In this document: piece by piece, positions 16,298 to 24,593 of the stretch
How positions within the stretch are numbered: position 1 is the stretch's first letter
Layout of the letters: every line of letters begins with the position of its first letter
NCBI GenBank assembly: GCA_017467535.1
Contig: JAFUST010000009.1
Span: forward strand, 1-33,986
Reading direction: 5' to 3'
DNA from: Prevotella sp.
GTDB lineage: Bacteria; Bacteroidota; Bacteroidia; Bacteroidales; Bacteroidaceae
Length of the DNA: 33,986 nucleotides
Position numbers and translations under genes: made by a program
The notes under the pieces: model-generated
Told to the model about the DNA's origin: nothing
Database searches by the model: none
Seen by the model: the letters and a program-made list of their open reading frames with translations, nothing else

Positions 16298-18439
16298 TCA
16301 GAGTTTCTTATACTTCAAGTCAATTTTCGTGTACCTGTGCTCACTATTCCAGTGCTCAAATAGTCCGAGAGGTTCTGCCAGGGGTTTGCCATCCTGCTTG
16401 TAGACGGTGCCGCTGGGGGGATTGGGAATACTGGCTGCCTCACGCAGGTACTCGTCGCAATAGTTCAGACTGCCGAACTCTGGCCATTCACCGATGATCA
16501 TGTCCATGCCCACAGCATCGCAGGCCAGTTCGTCCTGTGACACAATGAGCGAGCAGGCCCAGTCACCATTGAAAGGCTCCTTCATCCACTTGGGATTAGG
16601 CGCGCCGTTCACGTCGCGTGAGCCGTAGGTGCCGTCAATCAGGTATAGCAGTGCCTTCTGTCCCATATTCTTATGCGCAATCCAGTCGACAAAGGTTTTG
16701 TAGCCAGGCTTGCCGTGACGCTTGTCCTGCGAGACATTGTTATGGGCATTCTGTCGCCAGAGCAGGTTGATGTCTGTGGCACCGTACCAGTTCTTCGATG
16801 TCAGTGTCACGCCAGGCCCAGAGTGCGTCTTCAGCAGGGCAGAGTTGATCAGATAGTCGGCATCGACGATACACTTGGCCAGTCCGCGCGCCATCTTGCC
16901 ATTGTCGGTCGAGTAGACAATCTGTTCAGGATAGTAGTCACACTTCTCGCGTCCGTCGCCACCGATGTTGTCTATCATGCGTACCAGCGGGAATTCACGA
17001 TGCACCTTGTTGAAGATGGAGTCGGTAATGGCACGACTGGGTTCGCAGAGCACGATGTCCTGCTGGCGCACTCCGCCGTCATGCACCAGAGAACGGACCA
17101 GTGCCAGCGTGACGAAAGGCGATGAGTTCAGTTCGATGGTGTCGTGGTGGGTAATGGCATTGTTCAGGTTCAGTTTGACGGCAATGCTTTCTCCTTTCTT
17201 GTAGCCTCGGTTGCCACGCCCATGAGTCTTATTGAAATGACGGAACAACGCCTGCCACGCCTTCTTGGCTGTCGGCTCGCCCGTCAGTTGCATCACCGCC
17301 TCAGGAATCATGGCGTCGGCCTTGGCCTGGTCGTTCCAGCGGTCTTCCACCCAGAGTCCGGTCTTTCCGTCCCACTTGGCCACGCCGGGCGAGTGTATCC
17401 ACGCTACCCGTCCGGGGTGGATGCCACGCCCGACACCAATGGGCTGGTTGGGGCCGACGAAGAGTTTTGGTGCCTGTGCATTAAACTCGCCGAAGAACAT
17501 TCGGTTGCGGTTCACTGCATCGTCGAGCAGTTGGATGGTGGTCGACGGGCCGAGGTCAGGATCTTTCCATGCACGGAGTTGCCACACCACGCGGCCGTCC
17601 TTGTCCACCTCGATGGCCTGCACGGGAGCGTTGGCCGTGTCCATGGGCTGTTTGTTCCATTCGTTGTACCAGTTGTTTATGAGATGGTTGCCATTTTTCA
17701 GTCGTACCGTCTTCTGCGGCTGTGTCACGCCATAGTCAGTGGTGTTCAACTGCCAGACGGTCTGCCCTTGGCGGTTAATCTCCTGAATCAGACCTTTGCG
17801 TCCAGTGACGAGCAGATTGCCGGTCTTGGGCATCTCCTGCACAGACCACGGCAGGAAGCCGCCCCAGCGGTCCACCTCCTTGCCGTCGCTGGTGTATTCG
17901 TGGATGCAGCCCAACGCCATGTTGGCCACGAGCAGTGTGCCGCGGCTCGACAGGCGGGCATTGCGGAACTGTCCGTGCACAGAGCCCCTTTCGCTGGTGG
18001 GGAGTTCGAACTCCCTGACGATGTTGAGACTCGGGATCTCCATCACCACAGCCTTAGCGGGGTGTCCGTTCTCCACAAATACCACGTGGGTGCGGCCGAT
18101 GGGCTGGATGGTGTGAATCTCTGTCCCCTCTGGTGCAGCATACTGCCAGACAGTCTGTCCGTCGGCGTCCACTTCGGCCACGCCATACTGATGAGCCACA
18201 AGGATATGCCCGTCAGTCATCAGCACGGCATCGCTGATTTCGCCACGCCCCAGTCTGTCCCTGTAACTCCAGCGAACCTGCCCGTCCTTGACAATAAACA
18301 TACGACGCTGTTTGCTCTGCCCCGCATAGAAGAAATTGTGCCGGGACAGCGACTCGTCAGATTGCTCCGTAGCAGGCTGCGCCATGACGTCAGCAAACGC
18401 CAGAAGAGTCATAAGAATTGTACAAATAGTCTTTTTCAT
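16298..18439 (-). CDS. Secreted beta-propeller/DUF362 fusion protein
   Basis: This 713-residue exported protein has a signal peptide (residues 1-20, ending DVMA-QP). Residues about 30-340 form a repeat domain of the PQQ/arylsulfotransferase-like propeller kind: KDGQVRWSYRDR, DADGQTVWQYAAPEG, NRQGQTVWQLNTTD and DKDGRVVWQLRAW recur. Residues about 400-690 look like DUF362: SIAVKLNLNNAITHH, ILCEP-like DIVLCEPSRAITDSIFNKV, ADYLINSALLKTHSGPGVTL and KNWYGATDINLLW. No ferredoxin-type cysteine clusters are seen. The function is unknown. Its position after PL11 suggests a role in rhamnogalacturonan use, but it has its own promoter. Confidence 0.75.
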   Translation of the reverse strand: MKKTICTILMTLLAFADVMAQPATEQSDESLSRHNFFYAGQSKQRRMFIVKDGQVRWSYRDRLGRGEISDAVLMTDGHILVAHQYGVAEVDADGQTVWQYAAPEGTEIHTIQPIGRTHVVFVENGHPAKAVVMEIPSLNIVREFELPTSERGSVHGQFRNARLSSRGTLLVANMALGCIHEYTSDGKEVDRWGGFLPWSVQEMPKTGNLLVTGRKGLIQEINRQGQTVWQLNTTDYGVTQPQKTVRLKNGNHLINNWYNEWNKQPMDTANAPVQAIEVDKDGRVVWQLRAWKDPDLGPSTTIQLLDDAVNRNRMFFGEFNAQAPKLFVGPNQPIGVGRGIHPGRVAWIHSPGVAKWDGKTGLWVEDRWNDQAKADAMIPEAVMQLTGEPTAKKAWQALFRHFNKTHGRGNRGYKKGESIAVKLNLNNAITHHDTIELNSSPFVTLALVRSLVHDGGVRQQDIVLCEPSRAITDSIFNKVHREFPLVRMIDNIGGDGREKCDYYPEQIVYSTDNGKMARGLAKCIVDADYLINSALLKTHSGPGVTLTSKNWYGATDINLLWRQNAHNNVSQDKRHGKPGYKTFVDWIAHKNMGQKALLYLIDGTYGSRDVNGAPNPKWMKEPFNGDWACSLIVSQDELACDAVGMDMIIGEWPEFGSLNYCDEYLREAASIPNPPSGTVYKQDGKPLAEPLGLFEHWNSEHRYTKIDLKYKKL

Positions 18440-18465
18440 ATACTTGTCTTATTTCAATTATTGTG

Positions 18466-18496
18466 CAAAGATATAAATTATTTTTGAAACAGCAAA
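18466..18496 (-). promoter_or_regulatory. Promoter of the propeller-DUF362 gene
   Basis: On the minus strand, TATCTTTG (18466-18473) and TTTG (18493-18496) are 19 bp apart. It lies in the 71-bp gap after the PL11 gene, so the DUF362 gene need not depend on the upstream operon. Confidence 0.6.
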
Positions 18497-18510
18497 GGAA
18501 TTCATTTCTT

Positions 18511-21500
18511 TTACCTGATGACAACTTTTTTCCTGTCGACGATATAGACCCCCTTCTTCAAATGATGCACGCTCATTCCCGCAGACGCGCCTACCCGTAG
18601 CCTCATTCCCGCTGACGCGCCTACCCGTAGCCTTTGCCCATTGATGTTGTAGACAGAGGAAGAACCGTCTTGCGAAAGGACATGGTTGTCTACGAGCGAG
18701 GGAATGTCGCTATCGGACACTACGGCCGCTATCGTGTAGATATGGCATCCGCTGGTATTCTTTACGTAGATGTCCACCTTGCCGCCTGTGTCGGAGACGC
18801 CGTCGGGCAGCGTCCAGCCACTCCACGTGTAGGTACCCAGGGCATCGGGCGTGTAGTTATCACCTATTCGCACCAGCGAGCCGTTGTCGCTCATGGCATA
18901 AATGCCCACGCCACGCCCCTGGCCGTTGCGGTGCGACTCGACGCTCATGGTGATGTCTGTACCCTCAATGACGTCAGGGATGTAGAAACAATAAGGCGGG
19001 TTGTTACCAATGCCAAGCCAGAGATACTGCTTACCGGCATAGGTGCCAATGTCCGTTGAACCATAGTCGACGGCTATGGCCAGCGAGCGCCCCTGACAGT
19101 AGGCATCGCTGAACATCAGACCTCTCAACTCGCTGATGGGCACGCCGTTGGCTTTCACCTCACCAGCCTGATTATCCTGCAGCCAGAAGCAACGATTGTT
19201 TGCAGCCTCCATCTTGTTCAGGTATTCCACGTCGCTCCATCCTGTCTCATCGCCCATCTCTGCATCAGCAATGAGGTTGTCCATTGTCTGCTGACTCCAG
19301 TTTGTAAAGTCCCATTTGCGTAATACACCTGTGGCCTGTTCGGTACTGTTGCTGCGGCAAGTAACGCTAAAACCGACGGGGACGCGGTCGCCGTGGATGC
19401 CCGTCAAAATGAAGTTGAACGTGTAGTTGCCAGCCTCGTGGAAAGTACCCTTAACGCTGAGTGTGGGATTCTCTTCGCCTTCGATGGTGTATGCAATGTC
19501 GCGTGGCAGTCCGTCGTGCTTCTCGCCGGCCACAGTGTAGCCGTTGTACTCTATATTCTTCACATCCTTGGTGGCGAAAGTCCACTCCACCTGTTCATCC
19601 TCCTTGACCACAAAGCGCCTGCCGTTGTCGGTCATGGTGGGCATATTCAGGTCGGGCAGGTAGTAGCCCAGGTGTGGTGGCTGATTGTAGGCCACGTTCT
19701 GCCAGCAGACCCCCATGCGGTAGGTATGGTCGTGCATCAGCGTTGGTACACGGTATACAGTAGGGATGTCAGTTGAGTAGATGGCAAGACAAGTTTCCAA
19801 GTCGGAAGCCCTGTACAGAATGACCTCTTCGCGCCAGTCACCCAAAATGTCTGCTGAGAGGCACGGTGTGTTTTTCGAGCCATTGCAGGTAGAACTTGGC
19901 CCCAGATCACCGAAAGTAACAAGGCGCGTAGTTCCGCTGCCATTCCACTTGTCAAGTTTATTTCCGTCCAGCAGTTCTTCTTGTAGGTCGCCGTCCCAAT
20001 AAATGCGGAAATTAGTAGACCCCACTTTATCAGATATAGCCTCCCCCGTCAAAGCACTGCGAGCCATCTTGTCACTGCTCCAGAAAAGTGATGCGTGCAC
20101 TCGCGCATCGAAGTGTCCGGCGATGCCCCGACCATTGTCTATGCCTGCAGGTCCGCCTTTCAGGAGGACTTCGCCTGTTTTTGCGTCGTGCAGATCCCAA
20201 GCATAAGTACCTTTTTCTTCGTGAACTTGGTACAATTCCAGACCAGGACGCTCTGGGTTATGGTCGGCTAAATGCATGGCGTCTCCATGACCAAAGCCTG
20301 TAGCATAGAGCAAGGTGCCGTCGTGATCCAGCGCTGCTGCACCCCAGATAATCTCATCCCGCCCATCACCGTCAACATCGGCTACAGAGAGATTGTGGTT
20401 GCCGTTTCCATACATCGTACCGCTACCACCGCCACTCGTGGGAGTCTTGCCGGCCAGCGTCTTAGTCGTGCCGTTGCCGTCAGCATCAAATGTAGTCAGT
20501 CTGTAACTATTTTTCGCAGCATGAGCACTAAACCATTTCTGCTTAAGATGTTGTCCGTCGAAGTCTACTGCCCAAATATAGGCGTAAGTGTAGTATCCGC
20601 GGCTGAAAATGCCACTGGCCGCTTTGTCCGGGCCGTCGAGGTGAGCCACGGCAGCCAGATAACGCTCGCCCCGGTTACCATAACTGGCATAGTCGGTGCG
20701 CCCATTGCGGTCATCCCAGTTGAAGGAGCCCCGCGCTTCTCCACCATAACCTGCGTCACGGTTGGGGTTATAAAATATTGTGTGTATGGCTTCGCCCGTC
20801 TCTCCATTGAAGACCGTCAACCACTCCTGGCCGCCAGTAATCTTACCGTCACCGTTACGATAAATGGTACTGTTGCTTGCATTCCTGATAACGTCCTCGG
20901 TTGCTTTCTGATTGACGTAGTTTCCTTTGCCATCCTTCGTCCCTGGTGCCGTTTTGAGCATCATCTCTGCTCGTCCGTCACCATCGAAGTCATAGACCAT
21001 GAATTGCGTATAATGTGCACCGGCACGAATGTTTGGTCCCAAGTCGATACGCCAGAGAAGAGTACCACTGAGTTTGTAGCAGTCAATAAACACATTGTCT
21101 GTTACACCACCCTGCGAGTTGTCTTTGGCATTAGAAGGGTTCCATTTCACAAAGATTTCGTACTCACCGTCTCCGTCGACATCTCCCACTGAGCAGTCGT
21201 TGGGGTCATACGTTCCGCCATTGGCACCCTTGGCAGGGCGCTGCAGTACCAGTTTTTTGTAGTGTTGTGTCCAAGGCGTGACGACATCGGTGGTATCAAC
21301 AGGGGAACCGTCAACCAGCGTAACGATCTGGTATTTGCTTGATGTGCGACCTCCTGCATCGGTGTAGTTGGTGGCAAAGAGGTCGGTGACCACTGTCTCT
21401 CCGTCGCGCAGGAGGTTGAAGGTGGTAGCGGGGGCGTCGTAGCCCAGCGAGCGCCAACTGACGAACATGCCAGATCCAGATGCCGGCAAAGCAATGAGCC

Positions 21501-21606
21501 CGCGATCGAGATGCTCCATCTGGCTGACGGGCGTGTCCTGTGCTTTGACGGCTGTTGCGGTAACCACAAGGGTTGCCGCAACAGCAATATTAAAACGTAT
21601 GTTCAT
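18511..21606 (-). CDS. Rhamnogalacturonan lyase (PL11 family) with extra C-terminal module
   Basis: This 1031-residue secreted lyase should cleave the rhamnose-galacturonate backbone of rhamnogalacturonan I by beta-elimination. After a signal peptide (about 1-22) comes QMEHLDRGLIALPA and the PL11 propeller (to about residue 630). That propeller has calcium-binding DxDGDG loops: SVGDVDGDGEYEIFVKW, VYDFDGDGRAEMMLKTAPG and SVADVDGDGRDEIIWGAA. Residues about 760-960 are an added beta-rich module (KWDFTNWSQQTMDNLIADAE) also found in the adjacent upstream gene. The C-terminus (NINGQRL, KKGVYIVDRKK) is a Bacteroidetes-type sorting-like tail, interrupted by a duplicated RLRVGASAGM unit. It starts 5 bp after the upstream gene, so the two share an operon. 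Confidence 0.92.
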   Translation of the reverse strand: MNIRFNIAVAATLVVTATAVKAQDTPVSQMEHLDRGLIALPASGSGMFVSWRSLGYDAPATTFNLLRDGETVVTDLFATNYTDAGGRTSSKYQIVTLVDGSPVDTTDVVTPWTQHYKKLVLQRPAKGANGGTYDPNDCSVGDVDGDGEYEIFVKWNPSNAKDNSQGGVTDNVFIDCYKLSGTLLWRIDLGPNIRAGAHYTQFMVYDFDGDGRAEMMLKTAPGTKDGKGNYVNQKATEDVIRNASNSTIYRNGDGKITGGQEWLTVFNGETGEAIHTIFYNPNRDAGYGGEARGSFNWDDRNGRTDYASYGNRGERYLAAVAHLDGPDKAASGIFSRGYYTYAYIWAVDFDGQHLKQKWFSAHAAKNSYRLTTFDADGNGTTKTLAGKTPTSGGGSGTMYGNGNHNLSVADVDGDGRDEIIWGAAALDHDGTLLYATGFGHGDAMHLADHNPERPGLELYQVHEEKGTYAWDLHDAKTGEVLLKGGPAGIDNGRGIAGHFDARVHASLFWSSDKMARSALTGEAISDKVGSTNFRIYWDGDLQEELLDGNKLDKWNGSGTTRLVTFGDLGPSSTCNGSKNTPCLSADILGDWREEVILYRASDLETCLAIYSTDIPTVYRVPTLMHDHTYRMGVCWQNVAYNQPPHLGYYLPDLNMPTMTDNGRRFVVKEDEQVEWTFATKDVKNIEYNGYTVAGEKHDGLPRDIAYTIEGEENPTLSVKGTFHEAGNYTFNFILTGIHGDRVPVGFSVTCRSNSTEQATGVLRKWDFTNWSQQTMDNLIADAEMGDETGWSDVEYLNKMEAANNRCFWLQDNQAGEVKANGVPISELRGLMFSDAYCQGRSLAIAVDYGSTDIGTYAGKQYLWLGIGNNPPYCFYIPDVIEGTDITMSVESHRNGQGRGVGIYAMSDNGSLVRIGDNYTPDALGTYTWSGWTLPDGVSDTGGKVDIYVKNTSGCHIYTIAAVVSDSDIPSLVDNHVLSQDGSSSVYNINGQRLRVGASAGMRLRVGASAGMSVHHLKKGVYIVDRKKVVIR
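18571..18630 (-). repeat. Two tandem 30-bp copies inside the PL11 C-terminal tail
   Basis: Copy 1 (18571-18600) and copy 2 (18601-18630) differ at two positions. They add ten codons per copy, each encoding RLRVGASAGM, between NINGQ and the KKGVYIV tail, and keep the reading frame. Confidence 0.9.
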
Positions 21607-21611
21607 GGTAC

Positions 21612-24266
21612 TTATTTCAAGATGATTTTCCTGGATGTCCCGTCGCTATAGTGCACGATGTTGATGCCACGGCACATTTGCTGCAGGCGAACACCATTGA
21701 TATTGTAGAAGGTGGTAGGTACAGCCGTTTCACGCGTGGTCTGCATGATGCCAGTCTGTTGTTCCTCTATGAGTTTCTTCGACTCCTCGCCCTCATTGGT
21801 GATGTATATATTGAAAATTCCTGCACGCGGCCCATTGTTGACGGTGCGCATGCGTGTATAGACCGGAGTGGTCTCCTCGTAACTGCGCACATACATTTGG
21901 TAGAGCCTGCGTGTGGGGTTCAGGTCTATAGTATCACCCAGTTGTTTCCACCCCGCGTCTTCAGCCTCGGGGTCGGTGGCCACCTCCACTACCAGACGTG
22001 CGTATGGCGAGCCTTTGTAGTTGACAATGTAGGTCACGTAGTCGAACGGTCCTGCAATGGGTTGTGTGGTCTGTATCTTGGCACTGGCAGGATACTGTGT
22101 GTCCCAGTCGAAGAAATTGATGATAAACGGTGAGACAGGCAGGCAGGTATCCTCGTCCTCAACTGTAGCAGGGTTACAGGGGCCGCTACCCGAATCGCCG
22201 TAGTTCAGTTCAGGGTTAGCCCCCTCCCAAGATACGCGCTGTCCGCGTGAGCGCAGGCTCCATCCGTTCTCGAAGTCAACCTTCTCCTCGCTGTTCAGTT
22301 TGTGGTGTACGATGCTGTCGTTGCCGTCGCTGCCTACGACAGTTTCATCAAACTCAGGGTCGTAGTAAGGATAGTTGTTGGTGTTAGCCCAACTGAAGTA
22401 GTATCCAGCATTGCTTGCCGACTTGTTTGTACGCTCGTAGTAGGTGTCCTGGTTGGCATCCATCTGCGCCAACACATCTATGCGCACATGAGGATTCATA
22501 ACGCTGACCTGCTGTGATGTCACCTTTGAGTCGAGATAGCCCTCACATGTCTGGAACGCATACACGGTCTTGCCTCGTGTCAGCGTGATGGGTCCGTTGT
22601 ACGGACTGCTCTTCTGTGTTGTGCCATCACCCTTGTAGTTATAGTATATCTTGCTGCCCTCCAAGTCACTGCTGATGGTGACAATGGTCTTCCCGTCCTG
22701 TTTCTCGAAGGCGATGATTGGCATTGGCGCCATGACCCTGAGGTCTACGTCTTTCTCAGCCACAGGACTCAGCAGGTATCCTTCTCCTTTGGCTATTGCT
22801 TTCACTGTCATTTCCTGGCTCAGCGTGAATGGTCCGGTGTATGGCGTGCTCTGCTCTGTCGGTTCGCTTCCGTCGGTGGTGTAGTATATCTCAGCCCTTG
22901 GCAGGTTGACGCTGATGCTTACAATGGTGCTCATGTCTTCATACTGCAGTGAAATGACGGGCGTCGGGGTTTGGGTGATCGGCGCTTTCGAACTGCCCAG
23001 CAGTTTGGCTGCGTTTGTCAGGAGTTGTGGCGATGCCGCCTCGGGCATAATCTGCTGCGAGTAAGGTATGTAGATGTAGCCGTTGTGCCCAATGTTGTGA
23101 GTATGTATGGCAATGGCCTGGGGCTTCTCGTATGCTGTTGCAAGCACGGGGTCGTCGGCAAAGATGCCGCTCAGTGTAACGCATGGGTATGATGAGCCGC
23201 TGGTCATCAGCACTCCATAGATGGGATTTTCGGCTTCTGAGTCGCTGAACAGTTCCAGCCCCTTGAAAAGGCTGTGGGCAGGATTGGCAACCACGGCCAC
23301 ATCCGTGCCAGACTCCACCACCTGTCCGCATCCCCAAATCTCGTACAGCGAGGGGTTGAGGTTGAGCATAGGCAGGAATGGCTGCAGTGTCCATAGCGAT
23401 TCCACGGCCTTGGCGTTGTTGACCGTAGAACTGATGACCACGGCATCGTAGGCATCCAGTTCTTCGAAAGTCAGTGCGCGGTTGGCCTGTATAGCCGTCA
23501 CCTTATTATTATAGTCGCCGCTCATACTCTGGTAGGCCAGGTCTGCTCCCAGTTCGCCATCATACAGGAAGGCCACATTACTTGCTTCAGTATTCTCGCC
23601 AATCTCAATAGTGTAGATGTGGCATCCGCTTGTAGGCTTGACATATATGTCCACCATTCCGCCATTATCAGCAACACCTTCAGGCAACATCCAGTTCTCC
23701 CAGGTGTGGCTCTCGCGTGCATCGGGTGTGAAAGTGTCGCCAATGAGTTGCATATTGCCGTCGGCGTCCATGAGATATATTCCAACGCCGCGCCCTTGTC
23801 CGCTGCGGTGCGACTCCACGCTCATTGTTATTTTCTCTCCCACCATCACGCTTGGTATGCGGAAAGCATAAGCAGCATTGTTAATTCCAAGCCACAGATA
23901 CTGTCCTTTGTCGTAGGTGCCGATGTTTGTCGACGGATAGTCCACGGCAATGGCCAGCGAGCGGTTTGTGACATATTCCTGGCTAAAATCCAGCCCCTCG
24001 AGTTCTGCAATGATCTGGCCGTTGGCTTTCATCGTGCCATAGTTGTTCCCATCCTGGTACCAGAAGCATTTGTTGTCCACGGGTGTGGAAGAGCCTAAGT
24101 ATTCCTGGTCACTCCATCCCACGTCATCGCCCTGCTCTGCATCTGCTATGAGATTGTCGATGGTCTGCTGGCTCCACTTCGTGAAGTCCCAGCGACGGTA
24201 GCCCTGTGCTTCAGCGACTATTGTCGCCATGAAAGCCATGAGTGTTAGAATAATAATCTTTTTCAT
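21612..24266 (-). CDS. Secreted multidomain protein with chitobiase-C-like repeats, probable glycan binding
   Basis: This protein has 884 residues from ATG 24266. The frame opens 15 codons earlier, but MKKIIILTLMAFMATIVAEA is a normal signal peptide, so the later ATG is chosen. Residues about 21-220 (RWDFTKWSQQTIDNLIADAE) match the C-terminal module of the PL11 protein. The next roughly 200 residues (AFLYDGELGADLAYQ, EELDAYDAVVISS) resemble a glutamine-amidotransferase-like sandwich without a recognised catalytic triad. Two chitobiase-C-like repeats follow (AEIYYTTDGSEPTEQSTPY; SKIYYNYKGDGTTQKSSPY). The end is a beta-rich domain plus a Bacteroidetes tail (NINGVRL, CRGINIV). It probably binds pectic glycans at the cell surface, and no enzyme activity can be assigned. 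Confidence 0.75.
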   Translation of the reverse strand: MKKIIILTLMAFMATIVAEAQGYRRWDFTKWSQQTIDNLIADAEQGDDVGWSDQEYLGSSTPVDNKCFWYQDGNNYGTMKANGQIIAELEGLDFSQEYVTNRSLAIAVDYPSTNIGTYDKGQYLWLGINNAAYAFRIPSVMVGEKITMSVESHRSGQGRGVGIYLMDADGNMQLIGDTFTPDARESHTWENWMLPEGVADNGGMVDIYVKPTSGCHIYTIEIGENTEASNVAFLYDGELGADLAYQSMSGDYNNKVTAIQANRALTFEELDAYDAVVISSTVNNAKAVESLWTLQPFLPMLNLNPSLYEIWGCGQVVESGTDVAVVANPAHSLFKGLELFSDSEAENPIYGVLMTSGSSYPCVTLSGIFADDPVLATAYEKPQAIAIHTHNIGHNGYIYIPYSQQIMPEAASPQLLTNAAKLLGSSKAPITQTPTPVISLQYEDMSTIVSISVNLPRAEIYYTTDGSEPTEQSTPYTGPFTLSQEMTVKAIAKGEGYLLSPVAEKDVDLRVMAPMPIIAFEKQDGKTIVTISSDLEGSKIYYNYKGDGTTQKSSPYNGPITLTRGKTVYAFQTCEGYLDSKVTSQQVSVMNPHVRIDVLAQMDANQDTYYERTNKSASNAGYYFSWANTNNYPYYDPEFDETVVGSDGNDSIVHHKLNSEEKVDFENGWSLRSRGQRVSWEGANPELNYGDSGSGPCNPATVEDEDTCLPVSPFIINFFDWDTQYPASAKIQTTQPIAGPFDYVTYIVNYKGSPYARLVVEVATDPEAEDAGWKQLGDTIDLNPTRRLYQMYVRSYEETTPVYTRMRTVNNGPRAGIFNIYITNEGEESKKLIEEQQTGIMQTTRETAVPTTFYNINGVRLQQMCRGINIVHYSDGTSRKIILK

Positions 24267-24314
24267 AGTTTTTAATATTATAAAGTTGTTATTTAATGTT
24301 TTCTTTTGCAAGCC

Positions 24315-24355
24315 AAGGATTATCTTTGTAATCTCGGCAGCAAAGTTAAGGATTA
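24315..24355. promoter_or_regulatory. Candidate regulator-binding region in the divergent pectin promoter
   Basis: AAGGATTA occurs at 24315-24322 and 24348-24355, 33 bp apart (about three helical turns). GATTA (24318-24322) and TAATC (24329-24333) form an inverted repeat. The minus-strand -7 box TAACTTTG (24341-24348) of the 884-residue protein gene lies between the copies, and a plus-strand TATCTTTG lies at 24321-24328. These could be sites for the hybrid two-component regulator. Confidence 0.4.
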
Positions 24356-24558
24356 CAGGAGAAAAACGCCCGCCATTTTCTCGTCAGATAGCATCCACGT
24401 TTTCGTCAAACTTGTCTTTGATGAGAAAATGTATGTTGAATGCTATTTATACAGATCGCCTACTGCCGACAGACGGAAAATCGTCAATCAACATACACAA
24501 ATCAGTAACCGAGGAAGAAAAAAACATGAAAAAGGCAGGATTTATTAATCTTTTTCAT
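24356..24558. other. Non-coding part of the 327-bp divergent intergenic region
   Basis: An open frame crosses it on the plus strand, but it overlaps the signal-peptide start of the minus-strand gene and both promoters and has no recognisable protein features. I see no RNA gene, repeat or terminator here. It probably serves as regulatory spacing or an untranslated leader. Confidence 0.4.
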
Positions 24559-24566
24559 TATCTTTG
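24559..24566 (+). promoter_or_regulatory. -7 box of the PL22-like/GH105/regulator operon
   Basis: TATCTTTG lies 28 bp before ATG 24594. No TTTG is found at the -33 distance, consistent with activator-dependent expression. Confidence 0.55.
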
Positions 24567-24593
24567 CAGCATTCAACTCAATAATAGAAAATT

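Noticed and set aside
17144-18487. 447-residue open frame antisense to the propeller-DUF362 gene
   Set aside because: It is the same kind of shadow and runs across the promoter of the real gene without domain features.
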